Translations under genes and position numbers: made by a program
Shown here: positions 1-8,880 of the stretch, in pieces
Position numbering within the stretch: the stretch's first letter is position 1
How the letters are laid out: every line of letters begins with the position of its first letter
The notes under the pieces: model-generated
Told to the model about the DNA's origin: nothing
The model's database searches: none
What the model saw: the letters and a program-made list of their open reading frames with translations, nothing else
DNA from: Sulfurospirillum sp036802865
GTDB lineage: Bacteria; Campylobacterota; Campylobacteria; Campylobacterales; Sulfurospirillaceae
Assembly (NCBI RefSeq): GCF_036802865.1
Contig: NZ_DAIRVK010000002.1
Coordinates: 496,001-560,000 of the forward strand
Length of the DNA: 64,000 nt
Direction of reading: 5' to 3'

Positions 1-552
1 ATACAATTCAATATCTTTAATTGTTATATTTTCAAGCACAGGCTTTAAATATAAAAACATTAATAATTCTTTTTTTTCTTTTTTAAGATTAAAACTTTTA
101 AATCTCTCAAGTGGAGAGCACGTTCCTTTTTCATATTTATTCCAAAATGAAATTGTCGCAGAACTGATATAAATTGAAAGTTGCCCACACCAAACTATTT
201 TATCTAAAATTGATCGAATCTCTTTTTGGTGAATAAATTGTTTCGTTGCAATTTGAATAGGATTTTCTAAAGTCAATAAAAAATTCAATAATTCTATCGT
301 AGCACTTTTATTAATTTCATCCCAACATTCAGAGTAGCAACCAATTGAAAGAATAGTACCTTGCTTACCCTGTATAAACAAAGGATGAGATAACAAATAA
401 TTTATAATACTTGTAACAGATTTTTCTTGATTTGGAACTTTACCAAGTTTTAAATCAAGAATAGGCAAATAGCAATAACTACAATTTGATCTACAACCTA
501 AATTAGTATTCACAAATAATCTCTTAGAAGTTCCATCTATATATTCATGCAT
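1..552 (-). CDS. Radical SAM family protein, N-terminal part (cut by left window edge)
   Basis: The frame runs open for 184 codons from an ATG at 552 to the left edge, so the C-terminus is missing. Residues about 20-27 hold the Cx3CxYC signature (GCRSNCSYCY), which binds the [4Fe-4S] cluster that cleaves S-adenosylmethionine; it sits after a short first strand, as usual for the family. The rest is rich in Ile, Leu and Lys and shows no second motif I recognise. It starts 10 nt after the coaD stop, so it may be co-transcribed with it. The base composition is clearly more AT-rich than coaD or ubiX. Substrate and reaction are unknown; other cysteine motifs could lie in the missing part. Confidence 0.75.
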   Translation of the reverse strand, partial: MHEYIDGTSKRLFVNTNLGCRSNCSYCYLPILDLKLGKVPNQEKSVTSIINYLLSHPLFIQGKQGTILSIGCYSECWDEINKSATIELLNFLLTLENPIQIATKQFIHQKEIRSILDKIVWCGQLSIYISSATISFWNKYEKGTCSPLERFKSFNLKKEKKELLMFLYLKPVLENITIKDIELY

Positions 553-562
553 AATTAATATC

Positions 563-1045
563 TCACATACATGTAAATCTACTTTGCAAATAAGGTAAAA
601 CAGACGAAGGCACCAAATGAGAGACATCCCCGCCATGTTTAGCAATAGAGCGTATGACTGATGAGCTAATAAAAGCATTTTTGAGACTTGGCATCAAATA
701 AACTGTTTCAATTTCACTCCATAAAGATGCATTGGCATACCCCATCTGGAGTTCAAATTCAAAGTCACTGACTGCTCGAAGACCGCGAATCATCACACGA
801 ATATTTTTTTCTTTTGAAAAGCTCACCAAAAGGTTATCAAAGGGTTCTACTTCAACACCTTCTATATCTTGTATGGCTGCTTGCACCATTTCTACACGGG
901 TATCAATGTCAAACATGGGGCGTTTTTCTTCTGAAATGGCTACTGCTACTAAAACCTTATCAAAAAGCTTTTTGGCCCGTTTAATAACATCCATATGACC
1001 ATTGGTAATAGGATCAAATGTTCCTGGATAAATGGCTACTCTCAT
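563..1045 (-). CDS. coaD: Phosphopantetheine adenylyltransferase
   Basis: This enzyme transfers AMP from ATP to 4'-phosphopantetheine, giving dephospho-CoA in the penultimate step of CoA synthesis in the cytoplasm. The 160-residue protein has the usual size and motifs: the N-terminal YPGTFDPITNGH with the nucleotidyltransferase TxGH, MIRGLRAVSDFE in the middle, and SSSVIRS near the end. I start it at the ATG at 1045 rather than four codons upstream at 1057. A strong GGGAGGG ribosome site precedes 1045, and the ATG overlaps the ubiX TGA as ATGA, which suggests translational coupling. It belongs to the flgA-ubiX-coaD operon. Confidence 0.96.
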   Translation of the reverse strand: MRVAIYPGTFDPITNGHMDVIKRAKKLFDKVLVAVAISEEKRPMFDIDTRVEMVQAAIQDIEGVEVEPFDNLLVSFSKEKNIRVMIRGLRAVSDFEFELQMGYANASLWSEIETVYLMPSLKNAFISSSVIRSIAKHGGDVSHLVPSSVLPYLQSRFTCM

Positions 1046-1569
1046 GCTCCCTCCCAACGTTGAAAAAGATTGTGCTCAATCCCCAAAAGATCAAACCATT
1101 TGCCGATTAAAAAATGCTCCATTTCGTCAAGGCTAGAAGCCTTAGCATAATAGCCCATGACGGGAGGTGCAATGTGAATGCCTAGCATGGAAAGTTTGAG
1201 CATATTTTCTAACGCAATAGCCGAAAAAGGCATTTCACGAGGTGCTAAAAGAAGAGGGCGTTTTTCTTTGATCATCACGCTTGCCGTTCGTGTCAAAAGA
1301 TTGTCCGCAATGCCATGTGTAATCTTTGCTAATGTGTTCATACTGCAAGGAATAATCGCCATAGCATCAGTTTTAAAAGAACCAGAAGCTGTGATGGCTC
1401 CAATATTTTCATCATCGAGTAAAATGGTATTGGCTTCTTTGGCAAAAACAACTTTAGCATGATCAGAGATAATGACGTATTTTTCGATTTCAGAAGGAAG
1501 TGCTTTAAGAAAAGAGAGTCCAAGTTCAACACCACTGGCACCACTAATGCCTACAATGATGCGTTTCAT
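1042..1569 (-). CDS. ubiX: UbiX-family flavin prenyltransferase
   Basis: UbiX/Pad1 proteins attach a dimethylallyl group to FMN to make prenyl-FMN, the cofactor of UbiD-type decarboxylases. In menaquinone-using Campylobacterota this probably serves quinone synthesis or another UbiD enzyme; that link is inference. The 175-residue protein starts with the Rossmann-like IIVGISGASGVELG and carries the IIPCSMNTLAKI and LLLAPREMPFS segments typical of the family. Its ATG overlaps the flgA stop as ATGA and its stop overlaps the coaD start, so the three genes form a tight operon. Confidence 0.93.
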   Translation of the reverse strand: MKRIIVGISGASGVELGLSFLKALPSEIEKYVIISDHAKVVFAKEANTILLDDENIGAITASGSFKTDAMAIIPCSMNTLAKITHGIADNLLTRTASVMIKEKRPLLLAPREMPFSAIALENMLKLSMLGIHIAPPVMGYYAKASSLDEMEHFLIGKWFDLLGIEHNLFQRWEGA

Positions 1570-2455
1570 TCGAGGATTACCGCTTCTTTGGACGATACAA
1601 TTTTTGCATTCAAAATTTTGCCTTGTTCTGTTTTAATCTTTACGACATCACCAATATCAGCATCTTCAATCAATGTTGCTTGCACTTCAATAACTAACCC
1701 ACCATCTTTAAATAGGGCTCTTATACTATCTTTTTTTGAGAGTGTTTTCTTCACATCAAAATGATAATCTGCTAAAACTTGCCCCTCTTTAATACTGGTT
1801 TTAACCATAGCATTTTGAGGTATTTCGCTCAAAACAGCTCGTGTGGGAATGCCTTCCAAACTCATCAAAATGCTTTCGTAGTCATCGTTTGTGAGGATTT
1901 TACCGTTAAGCAAATTACGTTTCGCTTTAAACACCATTACCTTCGCGTTCATCTCATAAGCAAAATAGAGCTTTCGCTCTTTATCTCCCACTTTAAAAGT
2001 AGCGACAAAAGAGCCACTGTTTTTTTTGAGAGTTGTCTCTGGAATAGTTACACTGACTAATTGATAGCGTTTAAAATCAACGGGGAGGGAAGATTTAACC
2101 GAAATCCGAGGTTTTTCTTCAATGACAACAGAAGGTGAAGCTTCTTGAAATTTTTTTAAAAAAGCATCTTCAAGAGCATCTGCCTTACCCATAAGCGAAC
2201 AGTTGCGCTTAAAAACGACCACACCTTCACTGCTATCTATGATAGTTACATTACGATCACTGAATGCTGTGCGTATCACACTTGATGGAATGGCATAATG
2301 CATACGTTCTTTGGGGACTTGAACAATGACAGGATTATCGCTACTTTGGAAACCGAAAAAAGATGCCTTGATTGTATCTTCTTCAATGCAGTAAGTTTTA
2401 TCAATATAAAGAGATTGTGAAAAAAGTGTAGTTATAAAAAGAAGTGAAATTAAAA

Positions 2456-2456
<1 letters not shown>
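1566..2456 (-). CDS. flgA: Flagellar P-ring assembly chaperone FlgA (start codon unclear)
   Basis: FlgA is a periplasmic chaperone for polymerising FlgI into the flagellar P-ring. The C-terminal half shows the SAF-type fold (GKILTNDDYESILMSLEG, then a region ending in DIGDVVKIKT and ILNAKIV). The protein opens with a signal-peptide-like stretch, ILISLLFITTLFSQS. No ATG, GTG or TTG lies between the tRNA-Gly gene and this stretch. The only candidate is an ATT at 2456-2454, which overlaps the last base of the tRNA CCA. An in-frame TTG at 2552 lies upstream of the tRNA -10 box, so it would not be on that transcript. I used the ATT as a provisional start (296 residues). The true start could be non-canonical, or a sequence error may hide it. 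Confidence 0.8.
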
Positions 2457-2530
<74 letters not shown>

Positions 2531-2542
2531 AAAACGGACGAA

Positions 2543-2571
2543 ATTCTACCAAAAAAAACCCTTCATGTCAA
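2543..2571 (-). promoter_or_regulatory. Sigma-70 promoter of tRNA-Gly
   Basis: On the minus strand a perfect -35 box TTGACA (2571-2566) is followed by a 17-nt spacer and a -10 box TAGAAT (2548-2543). The tRNA 5' end lies 12 nt after the -10 box. This is one of the clearest promoters in the window. It could also drive flgA-ubiX-coaD by read-through. Confidence 0.9.
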
Positions 2572-2627
2572 TCTTTTTGAGCTCTAATTGTAGCACAAAT
2601 AGATTTTAAAGGGCTTAGATGGCAATT

Positions 2628-4256
2628 TTACACCTTAAAAATAGCGATTTCGTGCTCTAATTCTACAGTCGAAAGATTGAGGCTACTGGAGATATCCATC
2701 AAATTATCTGCAATCTTTTTATTTTCATGGGCAAGTCCCGTAGCTTCTTCAACACCTTGAGTAAGCTGATCAATCTCTTTTGAAATACTCATCGCCTTTT
2801 CATACGCAACATTGGTAATCTCTAAACTTTTAGCAGTCTTCTCTTTGGTCTCATTTGCCATTGAAGAGATTTTGATAGCATTTTGATTGAGAGAAACAAC
2901 TTTCTGACTATTTTCTTTAATATTTTCACTTGCACTTGAAACACTTTGAACAACAACACTAATGGTAACATCAATTTCAGAAAGTGATTTTTGAGTACGT
3001 TCTGCAAGCTTTCTAACTTCATCGGCAACTACAGCAAAGCCTCGACCATGTTCACCTGCACGTGCTGCTTCTATCGCTGCATTGAGTGCCAAAAGATTGG
3101 TTTGATCTGCAATATCTTTGATCATTTCAAGTATGGAACGAATTTGTGTCGTTTGCTCGGCTAAATTATGCATTTGCGATGAAATATGCTGTTCATCTTG
3201 ACTGACACGATTGATACTTACAACAATTTCATCGAGTGTTACAATCATCTGATCCAAAAGGATATAGTCTTCTTTCATGTACATTGCCGATGTTTCAGAT
3301 ATCTCTTTTGATTCTTGTAATTCATGATTGATTTTGGAGGTGAGTTTTTTGACGTTATCTACAATACGATCTTGGTTTTCAGCCGCACTCGTAATCATAT
3401 GCGCCGATGTTTGCATATGTTGATTTGTCTCCAAGTTTGATACCATTGTCGTTTTTGCTTTAATTAATGCCTGCTGTAGGGTAGAGAGAAGGGTGTTTAA
3501 ATTTTCACTGATATGCCCAATTTCATCTTTATTCACAACCTTAATAGAACGGTTAAGCGCTAAATCTTGTGTAATATCAGACAAGTGATCACTGATACGT
3601 GCAATTCCTTTAACCAAATAGCGCGTAATAGCGAACAAAAGCCCTGAAGTAATAACTAAAATAAGCGAAGAGATCCCAATAACAAGATAGAGGTTATGAT
3701 GCAATTGTGCACTAATCTCTACGCTAATATCTTTAACTCGCTGATTGGTGAATTTTGAGATGCTATCAAAGTTTTTACTGATGTATTTGCAATCCGCTTC
3801 AATTTCAACGGCCATATCACCAATATCTTCACGATTATCCTTTTGATAGAGATCGTAAATACGTTGATATTTAGGTGCAATTTTTTGACTGTAACGTTCA
3901 TAGGCTGCATTGAGGTGTTGTTTGAGTGTTGGTTCTGCGTAAAAGTCACTTATAAGTGCTTTATCAAAAAAAGCTTTCATGTTTTTTTCAACAAGAGGTA
4001 GTCGTTCTTTTGCTTGTCCCGTGGGTAAAAATTCACTGGTGACATGAATGAGATCATTTAAAATCATCTCAAAATTATCACGTGCAGCAGTGATTTCATT
4101 ATCGGGAACCACATTTTTCTCATAAATGGTTTCCAAGGAATTTTTGCCAATCATGCTCGAGTTAATGCTAATATAGGAGAGAATCAACAAACCAATAACG
4201 GTTACAATGGAGATAAAAAGCAGTTTTGTCGAGATTTTTATTTCGTTAAACATCAC
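2628..4256 (-). CDS. Methyl-accepting chemotaxis protein
   Basis: This is a membrane chemoreceptor that signals to CheA/CheW. The 542-residue protein has TM1 at about residues 12-32, a periplasmic helical domain of roughly 155 residues that suits a four-helix-bundle ligand-binding domain, TM2 at about 189-212, a HAMP-like region, and the conserved signalling hairpin with the motifs NLLALNAAIEAARAGE and GFAVVADEVRKLAE. There is no C-terminal receptor-tethering pentapeptide. The ligand cannot be read from sequence. It stands alone between moeA and the tRNA, with about 117 nt upstream for its own promoter. Confidence 0.93.
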   Translation of the reverse strand: MMFNEIKISTKLLFISIVTVIGLLILSYISINSSMIGKNSLETIYEKNVVPDNEITAARDNFEMILNDLIHVTSEFLPTGQAKERLPLVEKNMKAFFDKALISDFYAEPTLKQHLNAAYERYSQKIAPKYQRIYDLYQKDNREDIGDMAVEIEADCKYISKNFDSISKFTNQRVKDISVEISAQLHHNLYLVIGISSLILVITSGLLFAITRYLVKGIARISDHLSDITQDLALNRSIKVVNKDEIGHISENLNTLLSTLQQALIKAKTTMVSNLETNQHMQTSAHMITSAAENQDRIVDNVKKLTSKINHELQESKEISETSAMYMKEDYILLDQMIVTLDEIVVSINRVSQDEQHISSQMHNLAEQTTQIRSILEMIKDIADQTNLLALNAAIEAARAGEHGRGFAVVADEVRKLAERTQKSLSEIDVTISVVVQSVSSASENIKENSQKVVSLNQNAIKISSMANETKEKTAKSLEITNVAYEKAMSISKEIDQLTQGVEEATGLAHENKKIADNLMDISSSLNLSTVELEHEIAIFKV

Positions 4257-4373
4257 ATTCCTTTAGAGTAGCACTTTGTCATTTTGTGATGCAATGCTAT
4301 CTAAAAAAATGTTAAAAGGTCAAGTTTTTTAAACTTATTTTATCTCCAAGAGTATAATTATAGATAAAAGATA

Positions 4374-5570
4374 TTAAAATAATAAAATTTTTATATCTTT
4401 TTCAGCAGAGACACTACGGATTTCTTCGTCACTAATCCACAGTGCATTGCTATTTACAAGGGGTTTCACCATGCCTGAACCATACTTGTTTTCACCAAAA
4501 ACATAAAATTTTCCATCTCTAAAAGTACCTAAAACAAAGTTAACTCGACCCGATTTCACTGTAAATGCCTCTGCATTTGAAGCAGTTATGGAACTTAAGT
4601 TAAAGTTTTTTTCACCTTGAAGTTTTTTAAGAAGAGGTATTAAAAAGACAAAAGCATTGACATAGGCAGCCAAAGGATTGCCCGGCATTGAGGCTACAAT
4701 GGTCTCACCCATTTTTCCCATCATCGTGGGTTTCCCTGGTTTAATATTAATTCCATGAAAAGAGGCGGTAAAACCATTGCGCAAAAGTGCTTGTTCAACA
4801 AAATCAGCTTCACCCATACTTACACCGCCACTGGTTACCAATACATCATACTGTTTCATAGATGTGAAATACTCCGTTGCCGCTTCTAAATTATCGGGAA
4901 TAACACCACAATAATGTGCAACAAAACCGTGTTCTGCAAGTAAAGAGATTAAAGAGAGGGCATTGATGTCATAAATTTCATCTTCGCTGGCATTTTGCCA
5001 AGGTGATTTAAGCTCATCTCCTGTAGAAAAAACAGCAATGTGAAGCTTTTTATAGACTTCAAGCATACTAATACCTTGCGATGCAAGAAGAGCAATTTCA
5101 CGTGAGCTTATACGTATTCCAGCATCAAATAAAACTGAGCCAACACGTTCTTCTTCACCTTTAAGACGTAAAGCATTGCCTTTTCTAATGGAAAAGGGAA
5201 GTACAGCTTTTGTTTCATCGTAAGAGATGCAATTCTCAAAAGGAATGATTGTATCAGCGTCATCAGGAACTTTTGCCCCTGTCATGATCTTATAACACTC
5301 ATTTTCACCCAAACAAGACGTAACAACATTGCCTGCAAAAATCGTTGTTTTGATGTTTAGTTCACTTATGTTTTCTCGATATTTAAAAGCAAAACCATCC
5401 AGTGCGGCATTGTTGTAGGAAGGTAGATTTTTCTTACATGTAATCTCTCTTGCCAGCGTTCTACCTAGCGCATCAAAGATACTAACCCATTCTGAATGAG
5501 GTGTTGTCGAAACAAGAGAAAGGCTCAGTTTTAGTGCATCATCAAAACTAACTGAAAGCTCTTTTTTCAT
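4374..5570 (-). CDS. moeA: Molybdopterin molybdenumtransferase MoeA
   Basis: MoeA inserts molybdate (or tungstate) into adenylylated molybdopterin to finish the molybdenum cofactor. The 398-residue protein has family motifs in order: YNNAALDGFAF near residue 52, MTGAKVPDDADTIIPFEN in the first third, VTSGGVSMGEADFVE in the MoCF-binding domain, then KPGKPTMMGK and SMPGNPLAAYVNAF. The start lies 3 nt after the murA stop, so the two genes form an operon with no functional link obvious beyond co-transcription. Its presence fits an anaerobe that uses molybdo-enzymes in respiration. Confidence 0.95.
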   Translation of the reverse strand: MKKELSVSFDDALKLSLSLVSTTPHSEWVSIFDALGRTLAREITCKKNLPSYNNAALDGFAFKYRENISELNIKTTIFAGNVVTSCLGENECYKIMTGAKVPDDADTIIPFENCISYDETKAVLPFSIRKGNALRLKGEEERVGSVLFDAGIRISSREIALLASQGISMLEVYKKLHIAVFSTGDELKSPWQNASEDEIYDINALSLISLLAEHGFVAHYCGVIPDNLEAATEYFTSMKQYDVLVTSGGVSMGEADFVEQALLRNGFTASFHGINIKPGKPTMMGKMGETIVASMPGNPLAAYVNAFVFLIPLLKKLQGEKNFNLSSITASNAEAFTVKSGRVNFVLGTFRDGKFYVFGENKYGSGMVKPLVNSNALWISDEEIRSVSAEKDIKILLF

Positions 5571-5573
5571 CTT

Positions 5574-6842
5574 TTATTCCTCAAGTCTTTCAATGCGCGC
5601 ACCCAATTTTGAGAATTTACCCTCAAGGTCTTCATACCCACGATCGAGGTGATAAATTCTGTGGATTTTTGTTGTTCCCTCAGCCACAAGTGCCGCTAAA
5701 ATAAGCGCTGAGCTTGCTCTTAAATCCGTAGCCATAACATCAGCTGCATTGAGTTTCATTTTGCCTTCAACGGTTGCACTGTGCCCTTTGAGTTTGATGT
5801 TGGCTCCCATACGTGAAAGCTCACTCACGTGCATAAAGCGATTTTCAAACAAGCGCTCATCGATAATACTTGTACCTTTTGCTTGCGTGCACAGTGCCAT
5901 AAATTGGGCTTGGAGATCGGTTGGGAAACCTGGATATTCGGTTGTTTCAATGTCAGAAGGAAGAATTTTATCGGCAGGGTGAATGGTTAAGGTATCGTCC
6001 TTTTCATCGATTTTAAAACCCATTTGCTCCAATTTTGAGACAACCGCATCAAGGTGTCTTGGATTGACATCTTTAATGGTGATTTTTGACTTTGTAATTG
6101 CACCCGCACACAGATATGTTCCTGCTTCAATACGATCTGGAATAACGCGAAAATCTTGAATATCTAAAAGCTTTCCACCGCTTCCTTTGATAACAAGCTT
6201 TGACGTACCGATACCTTCGATGCTTACACCAGCCTCTGCTAACACTTCACAGACTTGAACCACTTCTGGCTCTTTTGCCACGTTTACAAGTGTCGTTGTG
6301 CCATGCGCAAGTGCCGCTGCCATGATAATATTCTCACTCCCTGTTACGGTCACTTTATCGAAAATAATGGTTGCACCTTTAAGCCCTTTAGGTGCTTTAG
6401 CTAAAACATAACCTTGTTTTATTTCAATGACTGCACCCATTTGCTCTAACGCTTTTAAGTGAAGATCAATCGGTCGCTGACCAATAGCACAGCCACCAGG
6501 AAGTGACACCTCACAGTGTCCAAAACGTGCAAGCAATGGTCCAAGGGTCAAGATGGAAGCACGCATTTTACGCACGATGTCATAGTTGGCGCAAGCAGAA
6601 TTAACCGTTGTGGCATCCACTTCGACAACATTTTGATCTTTAAGTGTAAAACTAGCACCAAGATTGGTTAGAAGTTGTAATAATGTTTTAACATCCGCCA
6701 CTTGCGGCATATTTGAAATTGTAATTTTTCGTTTTGAGAGGAGGGTTAACGCTAAAAGAGGAAGTGCGGCATTTTTTGCCCCTGAAATAGAGACAGTTCC
6801 GCTAAGTTTTTGTTTCCCTTCGATCGCTAAATAATACATCAT
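5574..6842 (-). CDS. murA: UDP-N-acetylglucosamine 1-carboxyvinyltransferase MurA
   Basis: MurA transfers enolpyruvate from PEP to UDP-GlcNAc, the first committed step of peptidoglycan synthesis. The 422-residue length is typical. The N-terminus has ISGAKNAALPLLA; the catalytic Cys, the fosfomycin target, is about residue 118 in GGCAIGQRPIDLH; RIEAGTYLCAGAIT and the ATDLRASSALILAALVA segment near the C-terminus also match. Two ATGs stand in tandem at the start, so the first residue is uncertain by one codon. It is the first gene of the murA-moeA pair and diverges from the PilZ gene. Confidence 0.97.
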   Translation of the reverse strand: MMYYLAIEGKQKLSGTVSISGAKNAALPLLALTLLSKRKITISNMPQVADVKTLLQLLTNLGASFTLKDQNVVEVDATTVNSACANYDIVRKMRASILTLGPLLARFGHCEVSLPGGCAIGQRPIDLHLKALEQMGAVIEIKQGYVLAKAPKGLKGATIIFDKVTVTGSENIIMAAALAHGTTTLVNVAKEPEVVQVCEVLAEAGVSIEGIGTSKLVIKGSGGKLLDIQDFRVIPDRIEAGTYLCAGAITKSKITIKDVNPRHLDAVVSKLEQMGFKIDEKDDTLTIHPADKILPSDIETTEYPGFPTDLQAQFMALCTQAKGTSIIDERLFENRFMHVSELSRMGANIKLKGHSATVEGKMKLNAADVMATDLRASSALILAALVAEGTTKIHRIYHLDRGYEDLEGKFSKLGARIERLEE

Positions 6843-6944
6843 TCTAGAGTTCCTTTTAAAAGATGATGTATTGTAGTTAAAAAATGATTAAATTTTCTAT
6901 GAATTTTGGTAGAATGTGAATTAAGATGATTATGAGGAAATCCG

Positions 6945-8855
6945 ATGCTTCTAGAACAATTTTTACATGAAACACGTTATCTATCAATCGCTCAGCTCTC
7001 ATTTGATGAAGAGAAACTTACAATTTTCAATCATGCAAAAAAAGAACATCCTCATTTTCAATCTTTTGATCTTAACAAAGATATAAACTCTGTACCAATG
7101 GCAGATATTTTATTTATTGAAATTGGCGAAAGCACAAAAGACAAACTCAAACTTCTTGTAAGCATTTTTACACGACATAAACCTATCATCTCCTATATCT
7201 TTGCTGACGATGTTGAAAATAGACTTTTACTCAAATTTGCACTGCATTTTGGGCTTACAGATGTCTTGCCTTTGAAAGATGAAGAAAGTGTACTTCTTTC
7301 GATTTTTACTAAAAACCCTACTAAACTTGATGATAATCTCTATGTTTTTCAAAAAATAGAACTTGAAAAAAAGATTGAACACTTCTTTCCTTTTTTTGTT
7401 TTTCATGGCGAAACACTCGCTTATGCCAATGCCAAAGCAAAAATGCTTTATGAAACAACAGATCTAACTGAGATTCAAACCAAAATACACAAAGATGAAG
7501 AACTGTGTGGTGCCCTGAAAGAAAATGAAGATGCCCAAGGAAACATTGTTATAGAGACAGCCTCTGGACAAAAAGAACCTTATGTGTGTGTCATCAAATC
7601 ATTTCCGCAAAGTAGTGAAAAAATTGTTACACTGATTAATTACAATCCCGAAAATGAACAACAACCAAAACATTACTCTAACATTCTCAATAGATTTGAT
7701 TTTATTGATAAACTCAAAGACCGTCTTGCCCAACGCACTGTTACAAATACAGTTATTTCACTTATTTTTATCAATATTTCCAACCTCGAAAAACTCAACA
7801 AAGTATTTACTAGTACAACACTGTATGAAGCCTTTAAAAACTTAATGGTAAAACTTTTTCAGTTCAAAGAGGCAAGTCAAGATGTCATTCAGTGGAGCCC
7901 CAATCTTTATATTTTGATGGGCGAAGAGAGTAGTTTTGAACATGCTTGTGAGCAAACAAAATACCTCCAACAAGAGCTTATCAATGCAACAGCTAATGAA
8001 AAAATAACCCCCATTATTCTTACTTCTGCTTTACATGTTGAATCCAATGATCTGAATGAGGTTCTTGATTATATTGAGAAGATTAATACGAAAACCCTTC
8101 TACCACAAGATATTGAAAAGATCAAATATTTTGAGTTGGATTATTTGGATAATGTTATTGATGAGCAAGAACAAATCGCCTATTTATTGCATAATTGTGT
8201 GAACAACAAAATTCCTATTAAGCTTCTCAATATCTATAAAGGTCTCTGCATCAATACCAACTCATACATCCAAAAAATGACACCTGACAATAATTACCAA
8301 ATCAGTTGTGAAAACCTTCAAGGTTACGCGATGCAACTAGAGGGTGAAACCGTTTTGCAAGCACCAAATTTCCCCAAAGACATCAAAGCAGAAATTGCTA
8401 TGGTTGATATTAAGCGTGCTGTCGTCATTATCAAAAATCTTAAATTTATGCAAAACAGCGCCAACAACAGACAACACACCCGCGTTCAAACCAGTGTTCG
8501 AACACCTGTTCTCATCAAATACGCACAGCGTTCTTCTGCACAAGGCGATATTCTCGATATTTCCGTCAATTCAATCGCCATTAAAGTGGGAAAATCCTTC
8601 AAAGATGAAGATATGTTAAATCAAAAAGTGAAACTTAACTTTTCACTCCCAAATGAACAGGGCGAAAATGGGTATGTTATTATGAATATTGAAGCAAAAG
8701 TTACCTACATTGGGCAAAAAAGTGATTATACAAAAATCGTTGTGATGATAGAAAATCTTCCACAACCTTACGATGATTATTTATTGCGATACATGTACCA
8801 ACGCCAAAAAGAGCTTATATTTGAGATTAGAAAGGCGACTAAAGCCTACAACTAG
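6945..8855 (+). CDS. Multidomain PilZ protein with receiver-like N-terminus and degenerate GGDEF-like domain
   Basis: I do not recognise this 636-residue protein as a named gene. The last ~110 residues look like a PilZ c-di-GMP-binding domain: an RxxxR motif (RQHTR, near residue 511) and a DIS-containing motif (DILDISVNSIAI) where the usual final Gly is replaced by Ser. The first ~120 residues resemble a receiver fold (ILFIEIG, then ADDVENRLLLKFALHFG) without a clear phospho-acceptor set. Residues about 245-370 look like a GGDEF fold (LIFINISNLEKLN) with the active-site loop replaced by NLYILMGEES. No membrane segment is seen. The likely role is a c-di-GMP effector without synthase activity; this is inference. 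It is a single gene divergent from murA. Confidence 0.6.
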   Translation: MLLEQFLHETRYLSIAQLSFDEEKLTIFNHAKKEHPHFQSFDLNKDINSVPMADILFIEIGESTKDKLKLLVSIFTRHKPIISYIFADDVENRLLLKFALHFGLTDVLPLKDEESVLLSIFTKNPTKLDDNLYVFQKIELEKKIEHFFPFFVFHGETLAYANAKAKMLYETTDLTEIQTKIHKDEELCGALKENEDAQGNIVIETASGQKEPYVCVIKSFPQSSEKIVTLINYNPENEQQPKHYSNILNRFDFIDKLKDRLAQRTVTNTVISLIFINISNLEKLNKVFTSTTLYEAFKNLMVKLFQFKEASQDVIQWSPNLYILMGEESSFEHACEQTKYLQQELINATANEKITPIILTSALHVESNDLNEVLDYIEKINTKTLLPQDIEKIKYFELDYLDNVIDEQEQIAYLLHNCVNNKIPIKLLNIYKGLCINTNSYIQKMTPDNNYQISCENLQGYAMQLEGETVLQAPNFPKDIKAEIAMVDIKRAVVIIKNLKFMQNSANNRQHTRVQTSVRTPVLIKYAQRSSAQGDILDISVNSIAIKVGKSFKDEDMLNQKVKLNFSLPNEQGENGYVIMNIEAKVTYIGQKSDYTKIVVMIENLPQPYDDYLLRYMYQRQKELIFEIRKATKAYN

Positions 8856-8856
8856 G

Positions 8857-8880
8857 ACATAGACTTGAAAAAGTCTATGT
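8857..8880. terminator. Hairpin between the convergent PilZ gene and lar operon
   Basis: A perfect 10-bp stem (ACATAGACTT pairing with AAGTCTATGT) closes a GAAA tetraloop directly between two convergent genes; its right arm reaches the larB stop codon. U-runs are weak on both sides, so its efficiency as an intrinsic terminator is uncertain. Confidence 0.65.

Noticed and set aside
732..998. Plus-strand open frame opposite coaD
   Set aside because: It is antisense to a well-supported gene and its composition is that of a complement frame (Ser/Thr/Arg-rich, no motif).
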